DNA from: NBLH01 sp050296515
Lineage (GTDB): Bacteria; Bacteroidota; Bacteroidia; Bacteroidales; NBLH01
Direction of reading: 5' to 3'
Length of the DNA: 64,000 nt
Assembly: GCA_050296515.1 (NCBI GenBank)
Contig: JBNKRJ010000105.1
Location: 1 to 64,000, forward strand
Under the pieces are notes generated by a model. The model saw only the letters and a program-made list of their open reading frames with translations, did no database searches and was not told the origin of the DNA. A program made the translations under genes and the position numbers. Of the stretch, positions 53,545 through 63,438 are shown piece after piece. How positions within the stretch are numbered: the stretch's first letter is position 1; every line of letters starts with the position of its first letter.

Positions 53545-54435
53545 ATGAAAAAAAATATATTATTCGTATTTATTGGAGGGTTGTTGTTATTCGCAGCCTG
53601 TAATCCAATAGAAAAAAGAGACAGCCTTTCTCCAGCGCTTTCAGTGGAAGAGTTAGATAGTAAGGTTTCTGTTACTTTAACCGGTAATACTGTAAGCTGT
53701 TCTGTTGATCATACGTGTATTGCTTATTGGACAACAAATTCTGGGAAACAAGGTGTTGGAGAAGATCTTGAGTTTTATTTACCTTTGCGAGGAGACTATA
53801 CTGTTACATGTACTGTAATTAGCGATGCGGAAAAAGTGTCAATAACCAGAAATGTTGTTGTTCCAGAAAGTGATCCAGATTATTATAGCAGCCCATTATG
53901 GGATCTTCTTACAAATGGTCCTGATGGTAAAACCTGGGTTTGGGCTACTGATAAGCCAGAAGCAACCATTTGGGGGGTAGCTCCATGGTTCTCTGACCCA
54001 CAAATCGTTAATGGTACTGGAATATGGTGGGGGCAAAATTTCCCAGATATTGAAGGACAGGGTACTTCTGCTGACGATGAATTGTACTTTGATCTAAACC
54101 AGTCTCACCATTATGTATTAACACAGACAGGTGCTGATGCTAAACCAGGTAGTGGAAGTGGTTCTTTCGATATGGATCTTAGTGAGGATAATATGTTGTT
54201 ATGGAGTGCTGATGGTAGTGTTTTCTCATATGGAACAATTACTTTTACAAACAGCACAATTCCTATTGCCTCTAATGATGGCGGAGACTATCATTACACA
54301 TATGACATCCTTAAACTTACAGCGGACGAACTTGTTCTAGCCTACTTTGTTGATGGTGTAGATAGAGCAACAGAAGGTGCCTGGGGCCCATGTTGGGTTT
54401 ACCAGTTTAAAAGAAAAGGTTATTCATATAAATAA
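53545..54435 (+). CDS. Surface glycan-binding lipoprotein (SusE/SGBP position)
   Basis: 296 residues with lipobox LLFAACNPIEK. Residues ~35-110 form a PKD/Ig-like domain (YTVTCTVISDAEKVSITRNVV). The C-terminal domain is aromatic-rich (KTWVWATDKPEATIWGVAPW, GTGIWWGQNFPD, GPCWVYQFK) and resembles the jelly-roll module common in proteins after SusD. No catalytic motif. It would hold mannan at the surface, acting with SusD. A terminator follows directly. Its sequence-level relatives in region C (28060-28980) share the same position but not obvious sequence. Confidence 0.78.
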   Translation: MKKNILFVFIGGLLLFAACNPIEKRDSLSPALSVEELDSKVSVTLTGNTVSCSVDHTCIAYWTTNSGKQGVGEDLEFYLPLRGDYTVTCTVISDAEKVSITRNVVVPESDPDYYSSPLWDLLTNGPDGKTWVWATDKPEATIWGVAPWFSDPQIVNGTGIWWGQNFPDIEGQGTSADDELYFDLNQSHHYVLTQTGADAKPGSGSGSFDMDLSEDNMLLWSADGSVFSYGTITFTNSTIPIASNDGGDYHYTYDILKLTADELVLAYFVDGVDRATEGAWGPCWVYQFKRKGYSYK

Positions 54436-54453
54436 ATTAGAATATTAGTGATT

Positions 54454-54484
54454 AAAGAAGTTGCTTTTAGCAGCTTCTTTATAT
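54454..54484 (+). terminator. Terminator after the glycan-binding lipoprotein
   Basis: AAAGAAGTTGC and GCAGCTTCTTT form an 11-base-pair stem (one G-U) with a short loop, followed by ATATTTTC. It would end the SusC-SusD-SGBP transcript. Confidence 0.65.
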
Positions 54485-54623
54485 TTTCTGAATACAGTGA
54501 AGAATAATATAAGAATGAATTTACTCAAAAATGGATTTTAAAACAAGAAATCAATCGTTATACTAACCTATAAAAAGCACATTATAATATTTACCTCTTA
54601 TCACTAACCCAATAATTAACCTC

Positions 54624-56627
54624 ATGAAAATAAAAATACTAATGATATTGATGGTATTCATTGCTATTTGGGGATGTAAAAAAGAAGAAGGAAGTGATGG
54701 TGTTCCTCCTAAAATGACTACTACTCAACCAACAAACGGGGCAACCAATATCCCTCTTATTACTGATATTTATGTGAATTATGATTCTGATATTGCATTA
54801 AACAATGATTATCAAGTTACAGTGAACGGAAATCAAAAAGCAGTCAGTGTATCAGGAAAACAATTATTAATTGATGTTGAGCTAGAAGAAGGTACTACTT
54901 ATAATGTGAATGTTTCTGGCAATTCAGTAAAAGATCTTGATGGGGACTTTGCTGAAGCTGTAAGTTTTTCGTTTACAACAAGGTTACCAAATCCACATGT
55001 TGTAACCAGTAATCCACTTGATGCTGCAACAAACCAGGAGACTTCCGTTGAAGTCTATGTTATTTATGACGAAAATATTGAACTGGCTCCTGGTTATTCA
55101 ATTACATTGAATGGATCCACTACAACTGCCGCCATTACTGATGGAACAAAATTAGAGATAGATGCAATATTAGAAGAAGGAGTTAATTACACAATTAATA
55201 TTTCAGGTAATTCTATAAAAGATGTTGACGGAAATTTTGCAGAATCGTACAGTTTTTCTTTTCAAACAAAAGCTCCATTGGGTCTTCCCAGTGATGGAAA
55301 ATACGAGGCTGAAAATGCAACATTTTCGTCTACCTTATCTATTTTAACTGATGTTGTTGGGTATTCAGGAACAGGATATGTTGGAAAATTTGAAAATTCT
55401 AGCGATTATTTGACATTTAAACCAAATGGAATACCTGAAGGATTTTATAATGTGTATATTGGTTACACAACAGCCGGATGGGGCTCTAAAGTTTGTAGTA
55501 TTGATGCTAATGGAGTAACAAGTGATATTGCACTAAGCGACTTATCTGGTTTTGAAGAAGTTAAAGTGGGAAGAATTAAATTTACAACTTACAATAATGA
55601 GGTAACAATAACTCCAAATTGGACCTGGTTTGCAATTGATTATATAAGATTGGAAGCAACTACGGCTACCGGAGATCCTTTCAATATCGATGTAAACCTG
55701 ACAACTCCAAACCCATCATTACAAGCAACAAACGTCTACAACTTTCTAAAAGAAAACTTTCAACAAAATATAATTTCAGGTACTATGGCTGCTCACAGTA
55801 CCAATATCAATGAAGCCACCTGGGTACACGACCAAACCGGGAAATGGCCTGCCCTGACGGGTTTTGATTTCATTGATCACACATGGCCGGATCAAAACTG
55901 GGTTGAATATGAAGCTCCTTTAACTTTAAGTAAAGATTGGTGGGGTAATAATGGTTTGGTTACCATATCATGGCATTGGCGCGACCCATTAACAAAAAGT
56001 GGTTCATTTTATACAGACGAAACCACTTTTGACATTACTAAAATAAACGACCTAAATTCCGATGAATACAAGGCAATGATAGTTGATATAGATACTATTG
56101 CAGGGTACCTGCGTCAATTCAAAGAGGCAAATATTCCTGTTTTATGGAGACCCTTGCACGAAGCAGCTGGTGGTTGGTTTTGGTGGGGTGCAAAAGGCGC
56201 AGCTCCATGTAAGGCACTTTGGCAGTTAATGTACGACAGGATGGTCAATTATCATGGATTAAATAATCTTATCTGGGTGTGGACAACTAATACCAACAGT
56301 GATGCTTTGGATTGGTATCCTGGACATGATTATGTGGATATTGTTAGCATGGATATTTATCCTGGTGAAAATCAGCACGGTTCGCAATACATTGAATTCG
56401 ATAAAGTAAAGGAAATATTTGAAGCAAGAAAAATCATAACTTTATCGGAATGTGGTTCTGTGCCTGACCCGAAACTGATGATGGAATATGGTGATACCTG
56501 GTCATGGTTTATGCCATGGAATGGCGATTTTACCAGGAGTGATAATCATAATGGTGCCACTTGGTGGGACACTTTTTTTAGCTATGATTATGTGCTTACC
56601 AGAGATTTGATGCCTGATTTGAAGTAA
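54624..56627 (+). CDS. Multidomain GH26 beta-mannanase lipoprotein with CBM35-like module
   Basis: 667 residues, lipobox AIWGCKKE. Two Big_5/SbsA-type Ig-like repeats at about 28-118 and 122-215 share T-x-P-x-x-G-A-T-N and F-A-E-x-x-S-F-S-F motifs. A CBM35/CBM6-like domain follows at 222-352 (KYEAENATFSST, WTWFAIDYIRLE). GH26 occupies 360-667 with acid/base Glu513 in WRPLHEAAGGWFWWG and nucleophile Glu609 in ITLSECGSVPD. The Ig-like stalk and binding module suggest a surface endo-mannanase that makes first cuts in long galactoglucomannan. It starts after a terminator, so it likely has its own promoter; only 22 bases separate it from the next GH26. Confidence 0.92.
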   Translation: MKIKILMILMVFIAIWGCKKEEGSDGVPPKMTTTQPTNGATNIPLITDIYVNYDSDIALNNDYQVTVNGNQKAVSVSGKQLLIDVELEEGTTYNVNVSGNSVKDLDGDFAEAVSFSFTTRLPNPHVVTSNPLDAATNQETSVEVYVIYDENIELAPGYSITLNGSTTTAAITDGTKLEIDAILEEGVNYTINISGNSIKDVDGNFAESYSFSFQTKAPLGLPSDGKYEAENATFSSTLSILTDVVGYSGTGYVGKFENSSDYLTFKPNGIPEGFYNVYIGYTTAGWGSKVCSIDANGVTSDIALSDLSGFEEVKVGRIKFTTYNNEVTITPNWTWFAIDYIRLEATTATGDPFNIDVNLTTPNPSLQATNVYNFLKENFQQNIISGTMAAHSTNINEATWVHDQTGKWPALTGFDFIDHTWPDQNWVEYEAPLTLSKDWWGNNGLVTISWHWRDPLTKSGSFYTDETTFDITKINDLNSDEYKAMIVDIDTIAGYLRQFKEANIPVLWRPLHEAAGGWFWWGAKGAAPCKALWQLMYDRMVNYHGLNNLIWVWTTNTNSDALDWYPGHDYVDIVSMDIYPGENQHGSQYIEFDKVKEIFEARKIITLSECGSVPDPKLMMEYGDTWSWFMPWNGDFTRSDNHNGATWWDTFFSYDYVLTRDLMPDLK

Positions 56628-56649
56628 AACTTATAAAAAAATTAAATCA

Positions 56650-57858
56650 ATGTTTAAAACAATAAACCCCATACTGACATCTATAGTAGTTTCTTTTTTT
56701 CTACACGGTTGTTCTCAAAGTGTTGATTCTGAAAGCAATGTCACTTCTGTGATTGACAAGAAAGAAGTTTTGATTCAAAGAAATTCAGAAACAGAGGCTC
56801 TTTATAAGCACTTAAAAACGTTTTCAGAAACTGGTAAAATCATGTTTGGTATGGCCAATCCAACTACAATAAGGTATTTGGATGGACCTAAGAATAATGA
56901 TATAGAACAGTCTGATTGCAAGGATATTACCGGATCTCACCCGGCCTTTCATGAAAGTGATTTTATGTGGTACCAGGAAGATTCTGCTTTTAAGAAATAC
57001 GATTTACAAGCAATGAAAAACGCCAGTAAAAGAGGTGCTGTTTGTGGTTATTGCTGGCACATACGAGGAATGAATAGCAACGAGTTTTATGCGAAAAAGG
57101 ATGGGCGTTTCACAAATGACAAAGATTTGGTAAAAAATATTGTAGCAAACGATGACAGAAACACAAATAAGGCATTGGATTGGTATCTTAATCAAATAGA
57201 TAATGATGTGATTCCTGTCTTTAAAGAACTTGGATTTCCTCTTGTTTTCAGACCTTTTCATGAAATGAATGGAAACTGGTTTTGGTGGGGAACTGATAAT
57301 TGTACAACAGAAGAATACATCAAACTTTTTAGGTTAACTGTAGATTACCTGAGGAAAAATGGGATCAACAATCTGCTTTATACCTGGTCTGTTAATGTTG
57401 ATGCTACTTTTGAGTTTTATCCGGGTGATAACTATGTTGATATTTTAGGTTTAGATTCTTATGAACCAGGTATTGCATCCTGGAATCAAAAAGATAAATT
57501 TATTAATACTCTGAGAGCACTTACTGATTCGGCTTTTTCAAAAGGTAAAATAGCAGCCTTAACAGAAACCGGATGTAGAAAGGAGAATGGGAAGTTCAGG
57601 TATGTTGATGAATATCCGGATTATTGGACTGAATATGTATTAAATCCAATAATCAACGACAAAAAAGCCAAAAGAATAGTCTGGATATTAAGCTGGTACA
57701 GTGGCGACTGGAACCATGATTTATCCGGTCAATATTATATTCCATACAAAGGGATTAAACGGCCAAATAGTAAGGTTGCAATCGATGATTTTATGAAGTT
57801 TTACAATCATCCTGAGACTTTGTTTGAGGATGATTTACCAAATATGTATCAACAATAG
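56650..57858 (+). CDS. GH26 beta-mannanase lipoprotein (third)
   Basis: 402 residues, lipobox FLHGCSQS. Single GH26 domain: acid/base Glu205 in FRPFHEMNGNWFWWG, nucleophile Glu306 in AALTETGCRK. The loop around GYCWHIRGMNSNEF differs from the 45709 paralogue (NTISWHMINPVTMG), so the two probably differ in cleavage mode, for instance endo versus mannobiose-releasing. It forms a pair with the multidomain GH26 upstream (22-base gap) and is followed by the third 110-bp CTAG repeat. Confidence 0.92.
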   Translation: MFKTINPILTSIVVSFFLHGCSQSVDSESNVTSVIDKKEVLIQRNSETEALYKHLKTFSETGKIMFGMANPTTIRYLDGPKNNDIEQSDCKDITGSHPAFHESDFMWYQEDSAFKKYDLQAMKNASKRGAVCGYCWHIRGMNSNEFYAKKDGRFTNDKDLVKNIVANDDRNTNKALDWYLNQIDNDVIPVFKELGFPLVFRPFHEMNGNWFWWGTDNCTTEEYIKLFRLTVDYLRKNGINNLLYTWSVNVDATFEFYPGDNYVDILGLDSYEPGIASWNQKDKFINTLRALTDSAFSKGKIAALTETGCRKENGKFRYVDEYPDYWTEYVLNPIINDKKAKRIVWILSWYSGDWNHDLSGQYYIPYKGIKRPNSKVAIDDFMKFYNHPETLFEDDLPNMYQQ

Positions 57859-57899
57859 TAAAAAGTTGGTAGTGGAAAGTGAAAAATTGAGAGTTGTAA

Positions 57900-58009
57900 C
57901 TAGTATCAAGTCAGGTATGATATTTCTGGTGATTAGACAGGTGACAACACCTGTTTAGTGCACTTGTCAGGTGTTGTCACCTGACAAATTAGCCTTGACA
58001 CGACACTAG
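57900..58009 (+). repeat. CTAG 110-bp palindromic repeat, copy 3
   Basis: Starts CTAGTATCAAGTCAGG and ends CCTTGACACGACACTAG. Core arms are ACAGGTGACAACACCTGT and GTCAGGTGTTGTCACCTGAC. It begins 41 bases after the GH26 stop and lies 139 bases before GH5. Confidence 0.9.
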
Positions 58010-58147
58010 TATATCATTTAATAAATTATATCTAATGATATTAACTAAAGATATGATTATATGCATTTAATGTCATTTTAGCATTATGAATTTTTTACTT
58101 TATAAACTTTCTACTAAATTTCAAATTAATAATAAAAAAATTTAAAA

Positions 58148-59521
58148 ATGAGAATAAAATATATTTGGCTGTTAATTATTTTCATACAGTTAATTAGTAG
58201 TGTAGCATGTACAAAAGATGTGGTGGAGAAGAATCCTGCCCCTGAATTTAGTTCAAGTATTCCGGAAAATAATGCGATTGATGTTTTACTTTCTACAAAA
58301 GTTGAGATTGTTTTTAATGGAGTGATATCTCTTGCTTCAAATCATGGTATTATGATTAATAATACTCCTGCTGTGGTAGAAGTTTCATCTAGCCGACTAG
58401 TTTTTGAAACTGATTTAATCTACAATACATCTTATCAAATTAACATTCCGAAAGGGGCTGTTATCAATTCTTATGGAGTACCTCTGGCAGAAGCGATTCA
58501 AATTGTGTTTAAAACCAAAGAAGCACCTATAACTAACCAATCCCTTCAGTTTGTGAAAAATATGGGAGTAGGATGGAACCTGGGTAATACTTTGGATACA
58601 AAAAGTGAAGATGAAACGGCCTGGGGGAACCCAAAAGCGAGCAAAGCGTTAATTGATTCTGTTAAAGCAAAAGGGTTTAAGACGCTAAGAGTGCCTGTAA
58701 CCTGGCAGTATCATATGGGGGCTGCTCCTGATTATACCATTGAAAAAAGCTGGTTAGACAGAGTAGAGGAAGTCGTTAATTACGGGCTGGATAATGAGAT
58801 GTATGTGATTCTTAATATTCATCATGATGAAGAATGGCTTATACCAACCTATGCGGAAGCTGATAAGGTGAAAAATCAATTAGGCAAAGTATGGTCGCAG
58901 ATAGCAGAAAGATTTAAGGAATATGATAATCACCTTGTGTTTGAAACATTGAACGAAACACGTTTAAAGGGCTCTCCTGAAGAATGGAGTGGTGGAACAG
59001 CAGAAGGACGGGATTGTATTAATCAATATCATCAGGTGGCTGTAGACGCTATTCGTAATACAGGAAGTAATAATGCTGACAGATACCTAATGGTTTCAAC
59101 ATATGGTGCTTCAGCGTCACAAGTTGCAATTGACGGTTTAAAATTACCGACTTCTGAAAATCTAATTGTGTCTATTCATAATTATTACCCTTACGAATTG
59201 TGCTTAGGCGCAAACGGGAAGAACTGGGGAGCAGATGCTGATAAAAGTGCCTTGGATGCAGAGTTTGATAAATTGGTCTCAGCTTTTATTGGAAAAGGTG
59301 TCCCTGTAATATTGGGAGAGTGGGGAAACCTGAATCATGATAATTTGGAAGACAGAATCCGTCATGCCAAATATTATGCAGAAGGGTGCATTCAAAGAGG
59401 CATCTGTCCTATTTGGTGGGATAATGGCAACAGCAATGATTTTGGAATGATTAACAGGTACAATTTCCAATGGATATTTCCTGAAATTGCAGATGTAATT
59501 GTAAATGCATATAAGAAATAA
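58148..59521 (+). CDS. GH5 (subfamily 4-like) endo-beta-glucanase/glucomannanase lipoprotein
   Basis: 457 residues, lipobox SSVACTKD. A Big_5-type Ig-like domain at about 30-125 matches the stalk of the GH26 at 54624. The GH5 barrel begins GVGWNLGNTLDT with ETAWGNP, typical of subfamily 4. LRVPVTWQ, NIHHDEEW, acid/base Glu270 in FETLNETR, IHNYYPYE and nucleophile Glu391 in VILGEWG are all present. Subfamily 4 acts on beta-glucans, xyloglucan and glucomannan; here cleavage next to glucose in glucomannan is likely (inference). It sits between two repeats, with an AT-rich leader of 139 bases. Confidence 0.9.
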   Translation: MRIKYIWLLIIFIQLISSVACTKDVVEKNPAPEFSSSIPENNAIDVLLSTKVEIVFNGVISLASNHGIMINNTPAVVEVSSSRLVFETDLIYNTSYQINIPKGAVINSYGVPLAEAIQIVFKTKEAPITNQSLQFVKNMGVGWNLGNTLDTKSEDETAWGNPKASKALIDSVKAKGFKTLRVPVTWQYHMGAAPDYTIEKSWLDRVEEVVNYGLDNEMYVILNIHHDEEWLIPTYAEADKVKNQLGKVWSQIAERFKEYDNHLVFETLNETRLKGSPEEWSGGTAEGRDCINQYHQVAVDAIRNTGSNNADRYLMVSTYGASASQVAIDGLKLPTSENLIVSIHNYYPYELCLGANGKNWGADADKSALDAEFDKLVSAFIGKGVPVILGEWGNLNHDNLEDRIRHAKYYAEGCIQRGICPIWWDNGNSNDFGMINRYNFQWIFPEIADVIVNAYKK

Positions 59522-59532
59522 CGATTATCAGG

Positions 59533-59719
59533 TAGTTTATACCAAGCGCAAATTGACTTTCTTCATTTCCCCCTGCCCTAAAGGGAGTGAAGAACTTTCT
59601 CACGAGCTTGTGGGTAAAATCAATTTGCTCCCAATATAGGTTGGGGTAAACAAATTGATTTTTCGCTTCGCTCAGGAAGGTGAACGTTTTCAAAACGAAC
59701 TGATTGATTAGGTATAAAC
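59533..59719. repeat. TAGTTTA-ended palindromic repeat, copy 3 (187 bp)
   Basis: Left edge TAGTTTATACC, right edge GGTATAAAC, inverted. The interior holds GCAAATTGACTTTCTTC, CACGAGCTTGTGGG, AATCAATTTGCTCCCAATAT and AAACAAATTGATTTTTCGCT, shared with the copies at 14366 and 38859, plus nested small hairpins. It fills most of the GH5-epimerase gap. Confidence 0.6.
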
Positions 59720-59798
59720 AACCGAACATTCGGTTAAGAAATAGAATTTTAAGTAGAATGGATTGTAATAAATATTTATAAGTGAGAAAGTTAAAGAT

Positions 59799-61031
59799 AT
59801 GATGGAGTCTGATGAAATACTAAAACAGTTAAAAGGTGAAATGACCTTAGAATTAAACAATATCCTTAATTACTGGTCAAATAAAACCGTTGATAATAAG
59901 AATGGTGGGTTTTACGGAAGAATTAATGGGAAAAGTCAACTCATTTCAACCTATGACAAAGGAGTTATCTTAAACACACGCATTTTATGGACTTTTTCAT
60001 CAGCTTATAGATTACTGGGTAATAGTGATTACCTTGAAATAGCAAACAGGGCAAAGGATTATATTATTAATCATTTTTGGGACAAAGATTTTTCAGGAGT
60101 ATACTGGATGCTTGACTATAAAGGGAATCCTGTAAATAAAAAGAAACAAATTTATGCCCAGGCCTTTGCCATTTATGCTTTAACAGAGTATTACAAGGTC
60201 ACAGAGGATAGCGAGGCACTAGATTATGCCATCTGGTTGTTTGAGCTAATTGAACGACATAGTTTTGATGAGGAAGAACCAGGATATTTTGAGGCTTATT
60301 CCGAAGACTGGGAATTACTGGAAGATTTGCGATTAAGTGAAAAAGACGCGAATGAAAAGAAAACCATGAACACTCATTTGCACATTCTTGAGGCTTATAC
60401 CAACCTATTCAGAGTTTGGAAAGATGAAAAGCTTCAAGCGCAGTTAAAACAACTTATTGAAATTTTCATTAATAGAATCATTAATGATCAAACGAACAGT
60501 TTTGATTTATTTTTTGATGAAAACTGGGAGTCAAAATCCAGGGAGACTTCATTTGGACATGATATTGAAGGCAGTTGGTTATTAATCGAAGCAGCAGAAG
60601 TTCTGGGAGACACTGTGTTACTTACAAAAGTCAAAAATATCGCTTTAAAGATGGTGAATCAGGTTGCTAAAAGGGGGATTGATAGAGATGGAGCTATAGT
60701 TCACGAGAGTAAAGAAGGGACGATTATTGATTATGATAAACATTGGTGGCCACAGGCTGAGGGGATTGTTGGTTTTATGAATGCCTGGCAGCTGACAAAC
60801 AACAATGGCTACCTGTTAATTGCCCGTGATATCTGGAACTTCACAAAAGATAAAATAATTGATAATGAAGGTGGTGAATGGTATTTCAGAGTAAACAGAG
60901 AGGGTGCGCCTTATTTTGAAGATGACAAAGTAGGGCCATGGAAATGTCCATATCACAATGGCAGGGCTTGTATGGAAATAATTGAACGATATAATAATGT
61001 GAAAATTACAAAAGAATATGAAAAAATTTAA
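59799..61031 (+). CDS. Mannobiose/cellobiose 2-epimerase
   Basis: 410 residues, no signal peptide, so cytoplasmic. (alpha/alpha)6-barrel epimerase of the N-acylglucosamine 2-epimerase superfamily: GGFYGRINGKSQ, KGVILNTRILWTFSSAY, YAQAFAIYALTEYY, KTMNTHLHILEAYTNLF (His193), TSFGHDIEGSWLLIEAA (His254), HWWPQAEGIVGF and WKCPYHNGRACMEI (His386). The three His match the catalytic set of characterised cellobiose 2-epimerases, where two act as acid/base. It turns beta-1,4-mannobiose into mannosyl-glucose for the GH130 phosphorylase. It overlaps the GH27 start by 14 bases, indicating translational coupling. Confidence 0.93.
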   Translation: MMESDEILKQLKGEMTLELNNILNYWSNKTVDNKNGGFYGRINGKSQLISTYDKGVILNTRILWTFSSAYRLLGNSDYLEIANRAKDYIINHFWDKDFSGVYWMLDYKGNPVNKKKQIYAQAFAIYALTEYYKVTEDSEALDYAIWLFELIERHSFDEEEPGYFEAYSEDWELLEDLRLSEKDANEKKTMNTHLHILEAYTNLFRVWKDEKLQAQLKQLIEIFINRIINDQTNSFDLFFDENWESKSRETSFGHDIEGSWLLIEAAEVLGDTVLLTKVKNIALKMVNQVAKRGIDRDGAIVHESKEGTIIDYDKHWWPQAEGIVGFMNAWQLTNNNGYLLIARDIWNFTKDKIIDNEGGEWYFRVNREGAPYFEDDKVGPWKCPYHNGRACMEIIERYNNVKITKEYEKI

Positions 61032-62223
61032 ATTATTGCTATTTGCACTTACCATCTCAGTTTTGTCAACAGCCCAAAAGTTTGAGAACCTGGCACAAAC
61101 TCCTCCAATGGGATGGAATAGCTGGAATACTTTTGCTACTGATATAAATGAGCAACTCGTAAAAGATATTGCTGATGCTTTTGTGAAACTTGGCTTGAAA
61201 GATGCGGGTTATGAGTATATTGTGCTTGATGATGGCTGGAGTGCCAGTGAGCGTGATGAAGAAGGAAACCTGGTTGCTGATCCAAAGAAATTTCCTTCGG
61301 GAATGAAAGCACTTGCCGATTATATTCATAGTAAAGGGTTAAAGTTTGGAATATACAACTGTGCAGGTTCAAAAACTTGTGGCGGATATCCCGGAAGCCG
61401 AGGTTATGAATACCAGGATGCCAGAACTTATGCAACATGGGATGTTGATTATTTAAAGTATGATTGGTGTAATACCGGAAAAATTAATGCAGAAGAGGCA
61501 TATTCAACTATGCGTGATGCACTTAAAGCTGCCGGAAGACCTGTAGTGTTTAGTATTTGTGAATGGGGTGATAATGATCCATGGAAATGGGCAAAAGATG
61601 TAGGACACTTATGGAGAGTTTCTGGCGATATTATCAATTGCTGGGACTGTGAAGTAGGACATGGAAGCTGGTCTTCATGGGGTGTTTGGAAAATCATCAA
61701 TATGCGAAAAGACATAAGAAAGTATTCAGGACCAGGTCACTGGAACGATTTTGACATGATGGAAGTTGGCAATGGGATGACTGATGCGGAGAACAGGAGC
61801 CATTTTGCTATGTGGTGCATGTTGGCATCTCCATTGATAATGGGTAATGACTTAAGAGACATATCTAAAGAAACTATCAAAACTTTAACCAGCAAGGAGG
61901 TTATAACTGTAAACCAGGACAAGCTGGGAATACAAGGTTTTAGATTTACCAACGAAAACAATATTGAAATTTGGTTAAAACCATTAGCTAATGATGAATG
62001 GGCTATTTCATTTGTAAACATGAATAATCAGCCATATGAACTACAATTCGACTGGAATAAGCATGAAATCGGAGACGACTTAAATAAAAAGCGGCTTGAT
62101 ACAAAACAGGTGCACTTTAAAATAAGAGATTTATTCAATAAGAAAGATATTGGAACAACTGAGGCACCATTAAAGGCAACTATTGGAGTACATGATGTGC
62201 TAATGATTAAATTAAGTAAATAG
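61018..62223 (+). CDS. GH27 alpha-galactosidase, secreted
   Basis: 401 residues with signal peptide MKKFKLLLFALTISVLSTAQ. GH27 features: PPMGWNSWNTF at the barrel start, LDDGW, GIYNCAGSKTCGGYPGS, nucleophile Asp149 in YLKYDWCNTG, and acid/base Asp246 in HWNDFDMMEVGN. The C-terminal beta domain is complete. It removes alpha-1,6-galactose from galactoglucomannan oligosaccharides in the periplasm. Its start lies inside the epimerase gene (14-base overlap), and the esterase follows 19 bases later, so the three form one operon. Confidence 0.95.
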   Translation: MKKFKLLLFALTISVLSTAQKFENLAQTPPMGWNSWNTFATDINEQLVKDIADAFVKLGLKDAGYEYIVLDDGWSASERDEEGNLVADPKKFPSGMKALADYIHSKGLKFGIYNCAGSKTCGGYPGSRGYEYQDARTYATWDVDYLKYDWCNTGKINAEEAYSTMRDALKAAGRPVVFSICEWGDNDPWKWAKDVGHLWRVSGDIINCWDCEVGHGSWSSWGVWKIINMRKDIRKYSGPGHWNDFDMMEVGNGMTDAENRSHFAMWCMLASPLIMGNDLRDISKETIKTLTSKEVITVNQDKLGIQGFRFTNENNIEIWLKPLANDEWAISFVNMNNQPYELQFDWNKHEIGDDLNKKRLDTKQVHFKIRDLFNKKDIGTTEAPLKATIGVHDVLMIKLSK

Positions 62224-62242
62224 TTTTCTGAAATAGTAGAAC

Positions 62243-63367
62243 ATGAATATAAGAGCTTTATTATTAATAGGTATATTATTGATGGCCGGAACCATTTTTT
62301 CACAAGATCAAAACTTTCACATTTACATTTGTTTTGGGCAATCGAACATGGAAGGACAAGGGAAGATTGAAGAACCGGATAAAACTGTTGATAGCCGTTT
62401 CCAGGTTTTACAGTCACTTGATTGTTCCAACCTTGGGCACTCAAAGGGTATGTGGCGTACAGCAGTTCCTCCTCTGTGTCAGTGTTATTCGGGTCTTTCA
62501 CCTGCCGATTATTTTGGCAGAACCATGATAGCCAATCTGCCTGAAAACATTAAGGTTGGGGTGATTAATGTAGCTGTTGGTGGTTGCGATATCAGGCTGT
62601 TTGATAAAGATATTTACCAGGACTACGATTCTACTTACATGGAGGACTGGTTTCTTGATAAAGTTAAGGCTTATGGAGGAAATCCTTATGAGCATCTTGT
62701 TAATCTTGCAAAGCAGGCACAGCAAGACGGTGTAATTAAAGGAATCCTTTTGCACCAGGGAGAAACAAATACTGGTAACAGTAACTGGCCATCATATGTT
62801 AAAAAGATTTATAATGATATGATGACAGACCTGTCTTTAAATGTTGAAGATGTCCCTCTTTTAGCCGGAGAAGTACTATCAGAAGAAGGTAATTGTTGTT
62901 CAGGTATGAATACCATTATTAACAGACTTCCTGATACCATTCCAACAGCACACGTTATTTCCTCAAACGGATGCACCGGACAGGATAAAGCACATTTTGA
63001 CTCGGAGGGTTACCGGGAATTAGGAAGGCGTTATGCAGAAAAGATGCTTTTATTGCAAGGGTATGAAATATCTACAAATTTTGAAAATGTTGCTGATTAT
63101 GAGGGATATGCATTGGAGCAAAATGTTCCAAACCCTTTCTTTGATAAAACAAGAATATCTTTTAAAGTTCCTGACTCCACTTTTGTTTCCTTAAAAGTTT
63201 TTAATGTGCAGGGAACCGAGGTTTCTGAACTTGCCGGAAAAGGCTTTTCGGCTGGTAATCATACTATTGAATTTAGTAAAATAGAACTTCCTGCCGGGAC
63301 TTATTTTTATAAAATTAAAGCTGACAAATTTGTTGCAACCCGAAAAATGATTATTCGGAAAGAATAA
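62243..63367 (+). CDS. SGNH acetylesterase (DUF303/CE6-like) with type IX secretion tail
   Basis: 374 residues with signal peptide ending MAGTIFSQ. The sialate O-acetylesterase/acetylxylan-esterase-like domain has Ser34 in CFGQSNMEGQG, NVAVGGCDIRLF, ILLHQGETNTG and the His-Asp region KAHFDSEGYRELG. Residues ~290-374 form a type A C-terminal sorting domain (ALEQNVPNPFFDKTRISF, then SLKVFNVQG, AGTYFYKIKADKF, KMIIRKE), so the enzyme is exported by the type IX system to the surface or medium, unlike its lipoprotein neighbours. Probable role is removal of acetyl groups from mannan backbones before mannanase attack. Confidence 0.9.
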   Translation: MNIRALLLIGILLMAGTIFSQDQNFHIYICFGQSNMEGQGKIEEPDKTVDSRFQVLQSLDCSNLGHSKGMWRTAVPPLCQCYSGLSPADYFGRTMIANLPENIKVGVINVAVGGCDIRLFDKDIYQDYDSTYMEDWFLDKVKAYGGNPYEHLVNLAKQAQQDGVIKGILLHQGETNTGNSNWPSYVKKIYNDMMTDLSLNVEDVPLLAGEVLSEEGNCCSGMNTIINRLPDTIPTAHVISSNGCTGQDKAHFDSEGYRELGRRYAEKMLLLQGYEISTNFENVADYEGYALEQNVPNPFFDKTRISFKVPDSTFVSLKVFNVQGTEVSELAGKGFSAGNHTIEFSKIELPAGTYFYKIKADKFVATRKMIIRKE

Positions 63368-63438
63368 TTTGGTGAAAATGATAGGAGCTGGAAAGATAAA
63401 AGGATTCGTTAAATTAAATTTTAAGAAAAAGTAATATC

